The notes: a model not told the origin generated them from the sequence alone. A stretch of DNA of 64,000 nucleotides from Sipunculus nudus (GCA_026874595.1 CM049306.1:58226019-58290018), one strand, 5' to 3'; positions 23,880 through 35,019 are shown, numbered from the stretch's first letter. Made by a program: numbers and translations.

Positions 23880-26160
23880 AATACCTCAGAGATTCACTTC
23901 TGATTTGTAAACTAGACTGGGCATGACTTTTGAATTATAAACATTAATGTGTTAATTAACACGATGTATGAAGACTGAATAGTTACATTATGTTATCATA
24001 AATTGTTCTGTACAACCTCATCATTTGCCTTGGTGCAAGGCTGAGAATTACACACCAGGTGACCCGGGCTCCACAGCATTTTATCATGAAGAGAAGAGCA
24101 GAAGACCATCACTGACACAGCCATGTTGCTGAGGCATGAACTCTGGTCACCCATGACCTGACCTGTGACCTGACCTCTGGTGTACCAGAGTAATTTATTA
24201 CTAATAAATCTATTTAAAAAAAAATCTTATTTCATGAATAATACTTATGAGTAAATGATAATATATGGCTTCAATAAGTCCTTTATAAGTTTATGGCTAT
24301 ATCATTAAGGTTTTAACAAATTTGCCTATGGAAGTTATGGAAACAATATTTACTATAATTTATTTGGAACAATAATCAGAGGACAACTTTTCTCATATCA
24401 ATAAGGTCAAGGACAGGGTCATGTGACAAAAGATAAACATGACCGCATGGCAGGCTAAAAAAACCCACAGGAGTTGAAATCTTAACAATTTCCTTAAAAG
24501 GGCACTTCTACATAATTTATTTTTACTCCAGAACAGTTTATTAGCCATTATTGGTAAGAAATTTGCTAAATTGCCTCCATTTTCTCTGTTTATTTTGCAA
24601 ATATCCCAATATACCCCTGCTACGCTTTTCCATAAGAGGATCCCCATAACTGAAATCTCATTTCAGTTATGAACCCATAACAACCTCATCATATAACAGC
24701 ATCCCCTACAGACCACAAATCTATAGCTAAAGGTACATAATAATTTGCAACCATACATGTGTCAGTTTACTCACTCAGCTCATATTGTTTGTATTCAAAC
24801 GATTTCCAGCATAACCGTCCCGGCGCACTTACTTACTATCTCACCTGTTTTAGACCACATTGTTCTGTGTGTAAGTAAATACAGTCTACATTAACCGGTT
24901 TGCAACAACAACACTGCGCCACCAGAGGTGCAAGGTTTGAACCTTGAAAATCTTGTTTCATTAGGTGGCATGCGCGCTTTGTTAATGTTCTTAAGCACTG
25001 GTCGCGCTCGATGCAAGCTCATTCAAACTCGTGTACAAGAGAAAGCAGACGCTTTTAGAAGGGAACTTAGGCTGATACCATGATATTCTAAGGAGAAAAT
25101 CAAATATTTCTGGATATCTCAAATGCCTTGTATGTAAATAGGTCCCTTTAAGTCAACATAAACAAATGGTCATGCATGGGATAAATAATCGAAGAATACT
25201 AAATATTTACGCTCCTCACGCAACGGTTGTTCACTGCAGTCGTCAGATCTCCTCTCTTGTAACCGCTGCTTTGTATAGTATAGCAGGATTTCCTGGGTTC
25301 GAACACCAGTGTGCACACAGAGCAAAGAATTGTAATCCGACCATGGGGAGCGTGGCAACCAGCTCCAAAATGTTAACATACGACACCCGCTCTCGTTGGC
25401 CTGATAACACCGTCTCTGGCACAGTGCCAAGATTCAGACTAAAGAGAACGGGAGTTCTGGTGTAGAACCTTTCTTTTACTAAATGAAGCAGAGAATACAA
25501 GAGTATTATAAATTCCTTCTAAGGTTCCTGTTTATTCTTTATATTTATAAAGCAGATCCGATTTCTTAGCAGCAAGATATGAAATTTGATATCGTTACTG
25601 GATAGCATTAAGAATTATCTTAAGCGCTGATTTTATTTTATTTATTATTTTGCATAATTTTGAAAATAGATTTTGTAAGCGTAATAATGTATATTATAAT
25701 ATGTAATTAATTAATTAGAAAGGCTTGTGTTTTCATTATTTCATACTTTCAATGAAGAGTTGCATTGTTGCGTGTGATTGGACTATTTTTGTTTACGGTC
25801 TTTTTGCAAACTAAATGGACAATCTTGATGATACAGGTAGAATGATTATATGTTAATATAATGCTTTGCCATAATAGTAAAGGAACTTAAGCACATTAAT
25901 TCTCTTGTGTACCAGTTTCGTGCGTTACAGTGAATTAGCCCTCTCCACGGGACATACTTTTATCCTGGACTCTTTTTGTGTTCACTTTTAGATGCCTTGC
26001 TGTAATGAAGAGATAACTGTAAAAATCTATTCCTTTATTTTAACTATTCTGAGCTGCAGTTATTCAATGTGACCTTCAGATGGTTATTTGTACAAGCTTT
26101 ATTTCTGAAGTATGAAAAAAATACTTATATCAAAATCATCCGGAAAATTATTTTTGTTAA
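23880..26160. other. Spacer without recognised gene
   Basis: A short CCTGACCTGTGACCTGACCT doubling is near 24155-24180. A GGGTTCGAACACCAG near 25292 resembles a tRNA T-arm, but no tRNA can be folded around it. The segment 25170-25470 has frames open on both strands and none recognised. Confidence 0.45.
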
Positions 26161-26171
26161 GAACTATGATT

Positions 26172-26179
26172 GTTAAGTA
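26172..26179 (+). repeat. Left 8-bp target site duplication
   Basis: GTTAAGTA immediately left of the foldback element. The identical GTTAAGTA lies at 27558-27565. Confidence 0.85.
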
Positions 26180-26217
26180 CGGAACCCGGGAGACGACATG
26201 GTGAAAAATATTTATTA

Positions 26218-26322
26218 ATTCGTGCGCACGAAATACTCATCCGTGCGCACAAATTACTAATCCGTGTGCACGAATTACTAATTCGTGGCCACGAATTACT
26301 AATCCGTGCGCACGAATTACTA
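26218..26322 (+). repeat. Five 21-bp palindromic units (left arm)
   Basis: Five units in exact 21-base register: a core of CGTGCGCACG, or variants such as CGTGTGCACG and CGTGGCCACG, with AATTACTAATT linkers. The variants mostly keep the palindrome, as expected if the core is a two-fold symmetric protein-binding site. Confidence 0.92.
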
Positions 26323-26506
26323 GGTGTGAAAAATATATTTCCAAGGTGGAAAAATATTTATTTCCATAGGATAACAAAGTAGCCGATAAGGCTAATGCAA
26401 CTGCTCTCCTTCATATATAAATTAAAAGAAAGTGAAAAATTAACATGAATGCGTATATGTATATTTAAACGATCAAATTGGAAAAGTGCATATATATTCC
26501 CACACG

Positions 26507-26507
<1 letters not shown>

Positions 26508-26568
<61 letters not shown>
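26508..26568. repeat. Compound (TA)n(GA)n microsatellite
   Basis: TA repeats to about 26542, then GA repeats to 26568. It lies inside the loop of the foldback element. Confidence 0.97.
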
Positions 26569-26648
26569 TACATAATATACGTTAATACAGATTGACATTC
26601 CACATATTCTGATACTTACACATATATTATTACTGGTAGGCGTACGTC

Positions 26649-27302
26649 TCAGTCCATATCGAGCATATCAATTAGATTAAAAACATCAGTTTTTCCTATT
26701 GAAAATAGGTATTGATTTAAGTAACTGGCACCTAGTCGTAACCGAGTATGGATAATTTCATGTTGACGATGATTGTCGCAATAATAACTGTATATTTCTC
26801 GAGAGGCAGGGTTTAAATAGTCACGAACATTTTCCTTAAAGGAATCGATTGAAGTAGACTTAAATATATGACACTGTTCCAAAGTTTGCAGGCTATTGAA
26901 AGGAAAGAAAAGAAAAATGGAAGGAAAGAAAAGCGACAGTCTTTCCGTTTGAACCTCAGTATCTTTAGCAAATGCGATTTGCGCGGACTGTATAGGGCGG
27001 AGCATCAGACAGAGATTGAGTTAATATATTAGCAGATAATCTGGTGCTAGTCTGTTAATCATTTCATTAAATGTGGATTGTATAGCCAGCTCTCTTCTTA
27101 TTTTTATACTTGACCATTATAGCTCTTTTACCGTAGCTCCAGTGCTGGAAGTCGAGAACGCTCCAGTACATGTTAAACATGCTTTTCGTTGTATACTCTC
27201 CAGTTGGTATGACTGTCTGACAGAACAATTGTTTAATATTAAAATACCACACTTCAGTACTAAACGTATTAATGATTTATACTTACTATCTAAAACTTTC
27301 AT
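26649..27302 (-). pseudogene. Decayed non-LTR retrotransposon RT C-terminal region
   Basis: Read on the minus strand, the 27302-27117 part contains LESIQRKACLTCTGAF, resembling the LExIQRKALRxxTGA stretch after the reverse-transcriptase core in Jockey-like non-LTR elements. After frameshifts and stops, 27005-26649 gives an intact 118-codon frame. It has SIDSFKENVRDYL and IIHTRLRLGASYLNQYLF, matching the SLxSFKxxL...IxHTRLRLGxSxLNxxLF tail of the same proteins. The zinc-knuckle-like CxCG...HxxxxC segment expected next is missing, so the copy is truncated at its 3' end. It sits in the loop of the foldback element. No function is expected. The family assignment comes from remembered motif patterns and not from a search. 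Confidence 0.7.
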
Positions 27303-27454
27303 AGAGAATTGGAATTTATAAAATTTTCCAAACGCTTATTGGCTTTCAAACATGCATATCATGTTTATGCGTTCCTGTCAGGAAAGCGAATCCCAAATTT
27401 GACATGAGAAGTTCTGAGAAGTTTTTTCCACCTTGGAAATATATTTTTCACACC

Positions 27455-27517
27455 TAGTAATTCGTGCGCACGGATTAGTAATTCGTTGCCAAGAATTAGT
27501 AATTCGTGCGCACGAAT
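27455..27517 (-). repeat. Three 21-bp palindromic units (right arm)
   Basis: The reverse complement of the left-arm array, with only three units. The middle unit has lost the palindrome (CGTTGCCAAG). Confidence 0.9.
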
Positions 27518-27557
27518 TAATAAATATCTTTCACCATGTCGTCTCCCGGGCTCTGTA

Positions 27558-27565
27558 GTTAAGTA
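27558..27565 (+). repeat. Right 8-bp target site duplication
   Basis: GTTAAGTA, identical to 26172-26179. Confidence 0.85.
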
Positions 27566-27569
27566 TCTA

Positions 27570-29655
27570 TAATATCTTTATTTTTATTTGAAGATAAAGG
27601 TTAATTTACTTTACAGCCAAGAGTTTAGAAGATAATATTAATAGACTTGTATTTTTTTACATCGGTAACATTAAGTCAAGAAAAGTTTACTATTATTAAA
27701 TATAATATAACTTATGTTTGTGTGTCAATAAAATATGATAAAGCTTATTTTTATAGTTATTAACACCCAGAAATCTTAGTGATTCATTTTTATGGGGTTT
27801 TTTGCGCAGTTACATAAATGTCTGTTTCAACATGTATATAAGCAAATATCTGTATTTTGCATCTTGGATTATACACAGTATACTTACAGGTCATTTAGGA
27901 TATATATAGATGTCATATCCCTGAAACAGCCATAGGGCCTCCGAACCCCGGAATGTTCGAAGGCACGGAACGTTCAGGAATATAATAATTCAAAGAACTG
28001 TCTGATAACCAGCCTTGCGCTTCTACAAACATCTCTGACATTCTTTTTTAAAAATACAACTGTTGCTTAACGGTTTTGTGCAAACATATCTCTTTCAGAT
28101 TATATTTCCATGCCCTTTTTTACATGATTTTTAAAAACATACCATAACACCTTGCTACTAGGAAGTTTTTCATGCGCATGCGCGTATGCCAAGGAAGTAA
28201 TAAAGGCCAAATAAAACAGAAAATAAATGCAAATCGACCACCACATACGTAATACGGATTTCCTCATGGATACCAGCAACCCCTTTCGGGACAGGGCTCA
28301 TTTTCCATAAACGTCTATCACATTCCGACGCATGCGCACCAGACGGTCTTATGGAGGTAAACAATAACTGACGTTCCATATGTATGGATCATGTGTCAGT
28401 TTATTCAGTCATACGGAAACTAAAGCTATAATTTTGTCCCAACACAGACTAATTTTACATAAATATTCATGTGATGGGATGACTAGGTGATTATGCGCTA
28501 CCTTAAGGAATAATAAAAAGTCACGACCTTCCGGACGAGTCCATTTGCTTTAGCGGGAGACATCCCCTATTTCAGTCGCTGTCAGCCTTGATACTGCGTA
28601 TTCTATCAGTTCATGTCAGGATCAAAACGAACCTGCGTAGATAAATAAAACAAATAACTGGCTGTCATTTGAGAGTGGAAAAGTATGAAAATATAATATT
28701 TCAATTATTTGAAAAGTTTCAGGCCCGTAGTTTTCATTAACCAAATATAACTGTAACAGTCATGAAAGAGTAATGCATTAAAGATGAGAATATCTTAACG
28801 GTAATATTACTAGGTGTAACTAGCTTACAAATATCTGTGGGCAAGAATTCCTCTCAAACTGTCCCACTTGGTTAAATGTAAATGTCTCATTCTTTGGTTC
28901 GCCCTCTATTTCTTAGAAGAAATAAAAGTGAGGCACGGAATCCCCTCCTACACAGAGAGCCAGTAAAGATCGCGGATGGTTTAGAGTCCCGGCATGTTCG
29001 CTCAGTGGCCCTATTACATCTTGCAATCTGACGGAATGCCATAATAACCGGGTGCATCGGGACTCCTTCGGAGCAAGTAAATATACTCGGCAATAATTTG
29101 ACAAAATCTGCAAAAAGATTGCATTAAATATTCGGTCACGATGCCCGGCGCATAGCAACGGATGAAGAAAGAGCACCGGCTGCAATCTAGCGAGAAAGAA
29201 TAAACATATATACCGAGTACTGTGTCTTATCAGGTAGCCGAAAGTCCCAGGACCACGTGACATACGTGTTGCTCATCCCTAATTACAACGACATATTCGC
29301 ACAATTTCACCGTAACGTACTGGATAAAATCTCTCTTGGAATATTCAGTGGTTTTGTATGTCAGTTTTTCACACAAAAATTAATTGTATAGCGAAAATAA
29401 CTGAAATATGACAAACTGAATTATTTATATAAAATAAATAAAACTTTAAAAATTCTCACTTTATTTTTGTTTTGTTTTAATCTGCAGTTTTCTCGCTAAC
29501 GTTAGCTAGTATACTTTAAACCCATTAAATATTCTGTTTTATGAGACATGATGTACATGGTGCATATGCAAAATTATATTTTCCTCTGGGAATTGATTAT
29601 AACTTTTAATAATACTTTATAGTATTATAGAGTTCAATTCAATCTGAAATAGGTG
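27570..29655. other. Spacer with GC-richer patches
   Basis: No recognised gene. The patch at 28165-28340 has GCGCATGCGC-like motifs at both ends (near 28173 and 28328), resembling NRF1 sites. The patch at 28880-29270 has an unrecognised 116-codon minus frame (28913-29263) and a lone CATAGCAACGG half X-box near 29153. Confidence 0.4.
27951..27980. promoter_or_regulatory. Heat-shock-element-like repeats
   Basis: GAATGTTC at 27951 is followed by GAACGTTCAGGAA at 27968-27980, a complete GAAnnTTCnnGAA heat-shock-factor motif. One such motif is expected by chance in a window this size, so only the adjacency of the two is of note. No gene is recognised nearby. Confidence 0.2.
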
Positions 29656-29664
29656 ATGTGCAGC

Positions 29665-29852
29665 GGGGGTAAATTGAAATCGCTACACCCAGAACACTTT
29701 TATGTTACGTGGTTCCACCAAAGTACTCTAATCCCCATCTGTATAGATGAAATAGCTTTTTACAGCATTGGGAACATTGTATTCGAAACAAACGAAGGCG
29801 GAATATTTATTACGGCGGCACGATTAGCATGGGAATTTGAATTATTTTCGTG
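29665..29852 (+). repeat. Dispersed ~185-bp repeat, copy 1
   Basis: Runs from GGGGGTAAAT through ATCGCTACACCC, ATGAAATAGCTTT and GAGGCGGAATATTTATTAC (as GAAGG here) to TTTGAATTATTTTCGTG. The copy at 42693-42873 is on the other strand, at roughly 80 per cent identity by eye over the aligned part. No long terminal repeats or poly(A). It is probably a miniature transposon or SINE-like unit of unknown class. The 66-codon frame across it is not a gene. Confidence 0.85.
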
Positions 29853-29859
29853 AAAAAAA

Positions 29860-30340
29860 GTACCAAAGGGGTGTGTCCATGTTCGTATATATGCGTGAAA
29901 AAAATCGCTGATATGATTTTGTATTTTGGGTGTTTCCATATATGTCCGTCAGCGTATATGGGTATGTGCGTCAATATGACCCGTACATGCACACATTATA
30001 GTGACGGGAGAAAGACGTTACGGCAAAAATGGAAACTTCTTTCGTACCTTACTACTAAACAAGATCCGGCGTCAATTTAAAGCCGGCGTTTATTTTCCTA
30101 GACAATGTTTTGATCCGGCTACAAAATAAGGCATGCGACGATTTTAGACCCGGCGTCCCATTAAGGAAATATGGTATGCAGGAAAATCGTCACAGAAGCT
30201 ATGTTCAAGCATAGGGTAAAATGACGCAACTTCATCTTTTTGTGGCAGGCCTGCTGGATCCACTATACCACTATATATACGCATATATACGCGCATGTAG
30301 GAACACACCTTAATGGTTTAACATGATGGGATTGAAACAA
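29860..30340. other. Spacer
   Basis: No gene recognised. CCGGCGT occurs three times between 30066 and 30160. The context does not build a clear tandem array. Confidence 0.45.
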
Positions 30341-30350
30341 TAGTGATAAT

Positions 30351-30390
30351 ACCGGGACGTATCCAGGAAAAAAATGGGGTGCCAAATCGT
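30351..30390 (+). mobile_element. Fragment of CAGGGGCGTAGCC-type element end
   Basis: GGGACGTATCCAGGAAAAAAA and then GGGGTGCC, matching the pattern at 1145 and 45291. Eleven bases later a (TA)n tract starts. Confidence 0.45.
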
Positions 30391-30399
30391 ATAGACAAA

Positions 30400-30401
<2 letters not shown>

Positions 30402-30461
<60 letters not shown>
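30402..30461. repeat. (TA)n microsatellite
   Basis: About 60 uninterrupted bases of TA. Confidence 0.97.
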
Positions 30462-30465
<4 letters not shown>

Positions 30466-30608
30466 ACGGTACCTAATATAAACAGATCACGTATGCGTGA
30501 TGAACACAAATTTTGTAATGGAGATAAAAAAAAAAACAAATCAGATTCTGTAACACTAGGCAGCGTGAAATGTCTAGGGGAATGAATAAAGAAGTCAGTG
30601 TTTTTTTT

Positions 30609-31262
30609 TGTTAACAAAAAACTATAATTTATTCTTAAAACAACCCTAACAATACAATACACTATATCAATACAATTATACAGTCAAACAGCGTTATAGC
30701 AACAAGTCAATATAATCACACAGAAAGATAATGGTACAGTACCTCGATACAAACACCATCACAACGATAAGTCCTTTGTAAATGTAAACTCTAGGAGAAT
30801 GACAGTCCAGTGGAAAGTTCTTGCAACAACACAGAAAGTAAACTGAAGTCCAAATGTATAAAATCCAGGAGAAAATCTTTGAAAATGTATAATTGCCGCA
30901 TTCGTCGGATAAGGTCTTAGAATCTGACCCACGCTTCTGCGTCCGCTGGTATCTGCTCTGCTGTCTGCCCTCTGGTTCTAAAAAACAGCCCCTTTATATA
31001 CCTTCACATCCCAAGCCGGGAATTTTCCACTTCTTGAACAGTCTATAAGGACCCTACTCAACAGTAAACAAGCGTTTCAGGAATTCTCTAGAAAGACCTA
31101 GCCGTGTGTCTCTACACACCAGGCTCATCACGTGACCCACGACAAGGCGTGAAAGCTCAAGGCTCACATGACAACGAGAGTCCAACCAGTACGGATTAAA
31201 CATAAAATGTAACAACAACACGAGTTACGCCCGTGTCACACAATAAAAGAGCACCTGTAACA
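30609..31262 (-). mobile_element. LTR-like sequence (possible solo LTR)
   Basis: Read on the minus strand, the block begins TGTTACAGGTGC and ends TTTTTTGTTAACA, with TG...CA termini and TGTTA/TAACA inverted ends. Inside are a TATA box (GGTATATAAAGGGGC, about 30989-31003), a GC-rich leader with repeated CAGAGCAGATACC-like runs, and an AATAAA (about 30628-30633) roughly 20 bases before the end. This order of promoter, leader and poly(A) signal is what an LTR with U3-R and a very short U5 shows. Length is about 654 bp. I see no 5-bp target duplication and no internal gag/pol, so a solo LTR is only likely. A run of nine T (A on the element strand) follows the end, so a retroposed transcript is the alternative. 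The upstream promoter part speaks against that. Confidence 0.45.
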
Positions 31263-31269
31263 ATAAACT

Positions 31270-31685
31270 TGCAATTATTTTCGGGATTCAGACATTAAAA
31301 TAGCAGCCAGCACGCACACTGGACACATATTGAAAATGATATTATAACACATGTACATTGACATGATACAACCTTGCTATGATTTGTCGATCGGGCATTA
31401 GTGTGGAAAAATCATTTACTGCTTGCATCAAAAGGAAATTATTCAAATAAAGGGGAATGGAGCCAGACAATGAATCATGACTGGACCCAGGTCTTCATCA
31501 AATCAAACATCCAGCGCCGGGGCAAGATCTGCAATGGACAGACCCTGCTGACAGTGATGAATTTAAGTATTTTTTACATAAGATTTGACCCACTTCCATG
31601 GTCAATAAATATAAACAATATTTGACTCAATATACCTGGGCACTCATTTCTTATGTCGCCGTGCAATAAAGGTTAAACCCCACTT
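31270..31685. other. Spacer
   Basis: Nothing recognised. The 74-codon frame at 31401-31625 lacks motifs. Confidence 0.4.
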
Positions 31686-31689
31686 CTTT

Positions 31690-32170
31690 TAGGTAATCAT
31701 TTACGCTCTATTAGCAGCGGCTACGCTACACTCAACTATTCGCTACACTACCCGCTGCATTAAACCGTGGTTGCCGTTCAGGTTTGGCCACCAGGTGTCG
31801 CTGTCTCTGTGGAATTCCAGACCAGACCAGAAGCAGTTTACGCTCGTCGAGCAGCTACAGGTTGTTTTGGTCAAGACCTCAGCCCTGTGCTCTCCTTAAG
31901 CAAGTTCACCGAGCCAACAAACGCGATGCCACACCAAGACAAGCAGAGAGCCGCGAGAGGCCGCCACCGTACATCCCGAGCCGGTGACCTTTTAGGAAAG
32001 CTACAGCATCCACAGCCACAAAGGCAGAAGCAACCTACATTCCCTCCACTGATCCCAGCAGCGGAGACCCAGCCATGCCATTCGAGAGCCGAACTCGATC
32101 TTGTTAACTATAGTGTTTCGAGACGCATCGCCTTTATACTTGCAGTTTCCGGAATTCGGACCGAATAAAC
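31690..32170. other. GC-rich island with an unrecognised frame
   Basis: A marked GC-rich block. A plus-strand frame (31767-32168, 133 codons) starts with GTG rather than ATG and is rich in Arg, Gln and Pro. I recognise no domain. It could be a 5' exon or UTR of an unannotated gene, part of a retroelement, or chance in GC-rich DNA. Confidence 0.2.
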
Positions 32171-32174
32171 CAGT

Positions 32175-34190
32175 TTACCCAGTTTTGCAAGTGGAATTCT
32201 CCCTGCGTTATATTTAACCAAACACATTGCAGGTATCAGCAGCAAAACGGATGTTGTTCGAGTACCGGTCACTTTACATTGCTGTGAAAAGCGTTTGGTA
32301 GCACAGACTTTTTTTTCACCCCCATTGGAATACACACGATGCAATCGTCAGCTTTCAACACAGTCTGTATACTGACTTGCCTGAGGTCAGTTATCCCCCA
32401 CTGTCTGCTGTTTCCTGTATTGCGTGCCGCACGAGCTTGCCCCGCATAGCTAAGTTTGTTTACACGTGCGCTAAGCCAATCAGATTTCTTCTACATGTTC
32501 TGCAGATTTTTTTTAAACGCAGTGCCAATCAGATTTTTACTTTATCCAGCGCAACGCCTAACCTGAAAAATCCTGCTTTTTCTCACAGCGTGTGAGTGGA
32601 AGGTCACTGGGCCGGGAGGTCACGCGCTGTGTTCAGAGCGTAGTAATCATTTTGCATAATATCAAAATGACCACAGGAAAAACACCTGCACTATAACCTT
32701 GCATTTACCCCGGTATCAATTTTGGAAAAAGGTGATCACGTAAACTTGAAGCACGCGCATAAGTTCCTGTATATATTTACAATACCGCGTAACGGATATT
32801 GGACCGCAGAATAGATCCACAGGTTTAGCAGTATAAAAAATGATTCACAGGCAAACACATTTTCTTCTATATCGTTTGAATGTTGTCGATGCATGCGCTT
32901 TAATTTACAGTTCCCAGGGGGGAATAACTCGATTTTGGCGTTAAAGCGTGCTGTGCGCATGACTGTTTTCAGGAATTTATCCTTGACATTCATAGATAGA
33001 TCTTCTTTGTGGAGAGTGGTTCAGCTGCGGCCTCTAACGTACAGAAACAAATCTTCAGATGACGCTCACAAAAGTGAAAACCAGTCATAATCCCAAGGAA
33101 AAATTAATAAATTATTTTCCAAATATTATATCGATTTGGTTATCATTCTCCGATGAAACAAAAAATGGTATCATAATAAAACTTGAAACTGGTTTCGGTT
33201 CCGGGAAACAGTTCACTTTATAAATTGACCAGACATGGATCTCTATCTTTTGATTATATTTTTTCTTCATTTATTCACTTAAACATATTAAATAATTTAC
33301 GATTGTATCATTATTCGTCTATCAAAACTGAAACCGTCCACATATAAATACAAATCGAGACCATACAGAACCAGTTTTCCTGTATTCGAAACTGGCTTCG
33401 TTTTTTCGAGAGTGGTCTAAATTTGTTATGCATTGAGATGGCATAAAAGACTATATCCAACAAATCAGGTTTGACACATAACATGTTTGCAGGTCAATAT
33501 TACTGAATAAAATGCCGGCAATTTTACTAATAAAAAGTATGGTCGTCAGAATGTAATAAACAACTCTACATGTTGTTCCATTATACACTCACATTTTGCG
33601 TTATATTTTGTCTTTGGAAAGGATGCCCCTCATTATTAAGTCCTTCTTCCATGTCATGTAAGCTGACACGTATATATAGGGCTAAAGAAACTTATTTATA
33701 AAATCTAAGGCATTCTATTTTAACGGAAGGGAACATTATTTATATGCGTCATTATGACTTCGAGGATGTTTTCTAAATGATGAGTGTGTTGTATTTCTTA
33801 CATGTTCCTTTGATGCTTTGTATTGGTTTTTCTTGCGAATCGCTATCCATTAAGGTAACCTATATGCCAAGCGGTATACCCATAATTTCGATATGAGACC
33901 TGTAACATCCGGGTTTTAATGTTGCCGCACAATTGCAGCCCCCAGGATCGGTTTCGAGAAACTGGGAGAAATAAACCTGTCACAGACCGATAAGGATGCG
34001 AGACGAAAGTACTCAGAGGACATCGTCCAGGCGAAAATCTATCTGGAAACTGGAAGACGTTAAACGTCAATCATCTGAATCTGAACTTATAGCGTGAGAA
34101 AACACATATATTATTGCAAGCCTTCCTGTACCTTTACGATTCGGTAACAATTCTCCAATGGGCTCGTTGTGATAGAGAAGCCTTTCGTAC
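32175..34190. other. Spacer with a hairpin at 32584
   Basis: No recognised exon. GAAACTGG-type words recur between 33180 and 33410 without a regular period. Confidence 0.45.
32584..32631. promoter_or_regulatory. 48-bp hairpin containing two AGGTCA half-sites
   Basis: CACAGCGTGTGA at the left pairs with TCACGCGCTGTG at the right (11 of 12). The loop contains AAGGTCAC and AGGTCAC in the same direction with ten bases between the AGGTCA words. AGGTCA is the nuclear-receptor half-site. Spacing of ten is not a classic DR1-DR5 element. Confidence 0.35.
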
Positions 34191-34620
34191 CCATGGGCCT
34201 GTAACCTGGTAACGTGCATGATGATGTGAGGAGAATCGTCTCACTCATTGCCTCGGTTTGGAGGTCAGGTCAACTAATTTTGTGTTCAGGATGAGGTGAC
34301 ACAAATAATGGTAACGGCTTACTAAAGCCCTTCACATAAGGGAATTCTTCGCTTGTCACAGGCTACAAATTGGATACCGGTCTTCAATATCTACGAAGAT
34401 ATTATTTGCACCGAGGTATGTATTTTGAAGGAGATAAATAATACATCTGTCTGAACAAATCCCCCGGCACAATCTGATAATTAGTCCGACTGTCTGAAAA
34501 GACCCTAACAAATTTATGAACCCAGCAAAGAAAGGGATAAGACTGCCAAGACATTGAAGCACAGGCGGATCAAACAAACGAGAGGAGAACCGGTCCTCTC
34601 ATAAATTGAAAACTTCTAGA
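34130..34620. other. GC-moderate patch, possible conserved noncoding element
   Basis: Composition is less AT-rich than its flanks. It holds a full X-box at 34201 and no frame I recognise. A comparison with related genomes would tell whether it is conserved. Confidence 0.2.
34201..34213. promoter_or_regulatory. X-box (RFX-type) consensus match
   Basis: GTAACCTGGTAAC fits GTNRCC-N-RGYAAC at all positions, with a one-base spacer. Confidence 0.35.
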
Positions 34621-34990
34621 CTCTAATGCTCATCTGTGAAAATAACGTCAGCAACAGGAATTTTATTATGTGCAGGGTATACATACTTCAACTCGTTTCC
34701 GAAACATATGATGAACTTGTATTGATCGTAGTTATATCATGGGAAAACTTGCAGTTTACAACCGTTTAGGTCTACAGATTTGCTTATACCAGGGCTATCT
34801 CCTTGCTATAAACTGCTTCCGTATTTCGTCAGTTGCAGGGTCTTAAGTCTTTTTTGAGTCTTTTTACTTAAAATGATTCAATTAAAACGTTTGAGAAATG
34901 AGAACATTCACATGGGTCGATGGTACTAGATTTGAAGAATAATCATGTGTAAACATATGAGTAGAAGAAAAAGATTGTATCTACTTTCTG

Positions 34991-35015
34991 CCCCCCCCCC
35001 CCCCCCCCCCCCCCC
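34991..35015 (+). repeat. C25 homopolymer
   Basis: Twenty-five C in a row, the longest G/C homopolymer in the window. The strand opposite could form intermolecular G-quadruplexes. The exact length is prone to assembly error. Confidence 0.9.
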
Positions 35016-35019
35016 ATCG

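Larger units (their letters stand above)
26180..27557. mobile_element. Foldback transposon with palindromic 21-bp arm repeats
   Basis: Inverted arms of about 175 bp (26180-26354) and 136 bp (27422-27557) enclose a ~1.07-kb loop. The outermost bases are CGGAACCCGGGAG on the left and, reading inwards on the other strand, CAGAGCCCGGGAG preceded by TA on the right. Both then share ACGACATGGTGAAA. Each arm contains tandem 21-bp units centred on CGTGCGCACG: five on the left (26218-26322), three on the right (about 27455-27517). Inside each array the arms share GGTGTGAAAAATATATTTCC. The element is bounded by a perfect 8-bp direct repeat. An 8-bp duplication and CAGAG-like ends fit the hAT superfamily, and tandemly repeated arms are typical of foldback elements such as TU in sea urchin and FB in Drosophila. 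The loop holds a decayed retrotransposon fragment and a (TA)n(GA)n tract. No transposase is present, so it would depend on one supplied in trans. Confidence 0.85.

Noticed and set aside
25270-25325. Possible tRNA or tRNA-derived SINE (GGGTTCGAACACCAG)
   Set aside because: The T-arm has only four pairs and I could not place acceptor, D or anticodon arms. No poly(A) or A-box in proper spacing.
27951-27980. Heat-shock promoter
   Set aside because: The motif is real, but roughly half a match is expected by chance in a window this size and no gene start is recognised nearby. Reported only as a low-confidence site.
28913-29263. 116-codon minus frame
   Set aside because: No recognised motif, and it sits in a GC-richer patch where chance frames lengthen.
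31767-32168. 133-codon frame in a GC-rich island
   Set aside because: No ATG at its start, low-complexity Arg/Gln/Pro composition, and no recognisable domain. Kept only as a GC-rich region entry.
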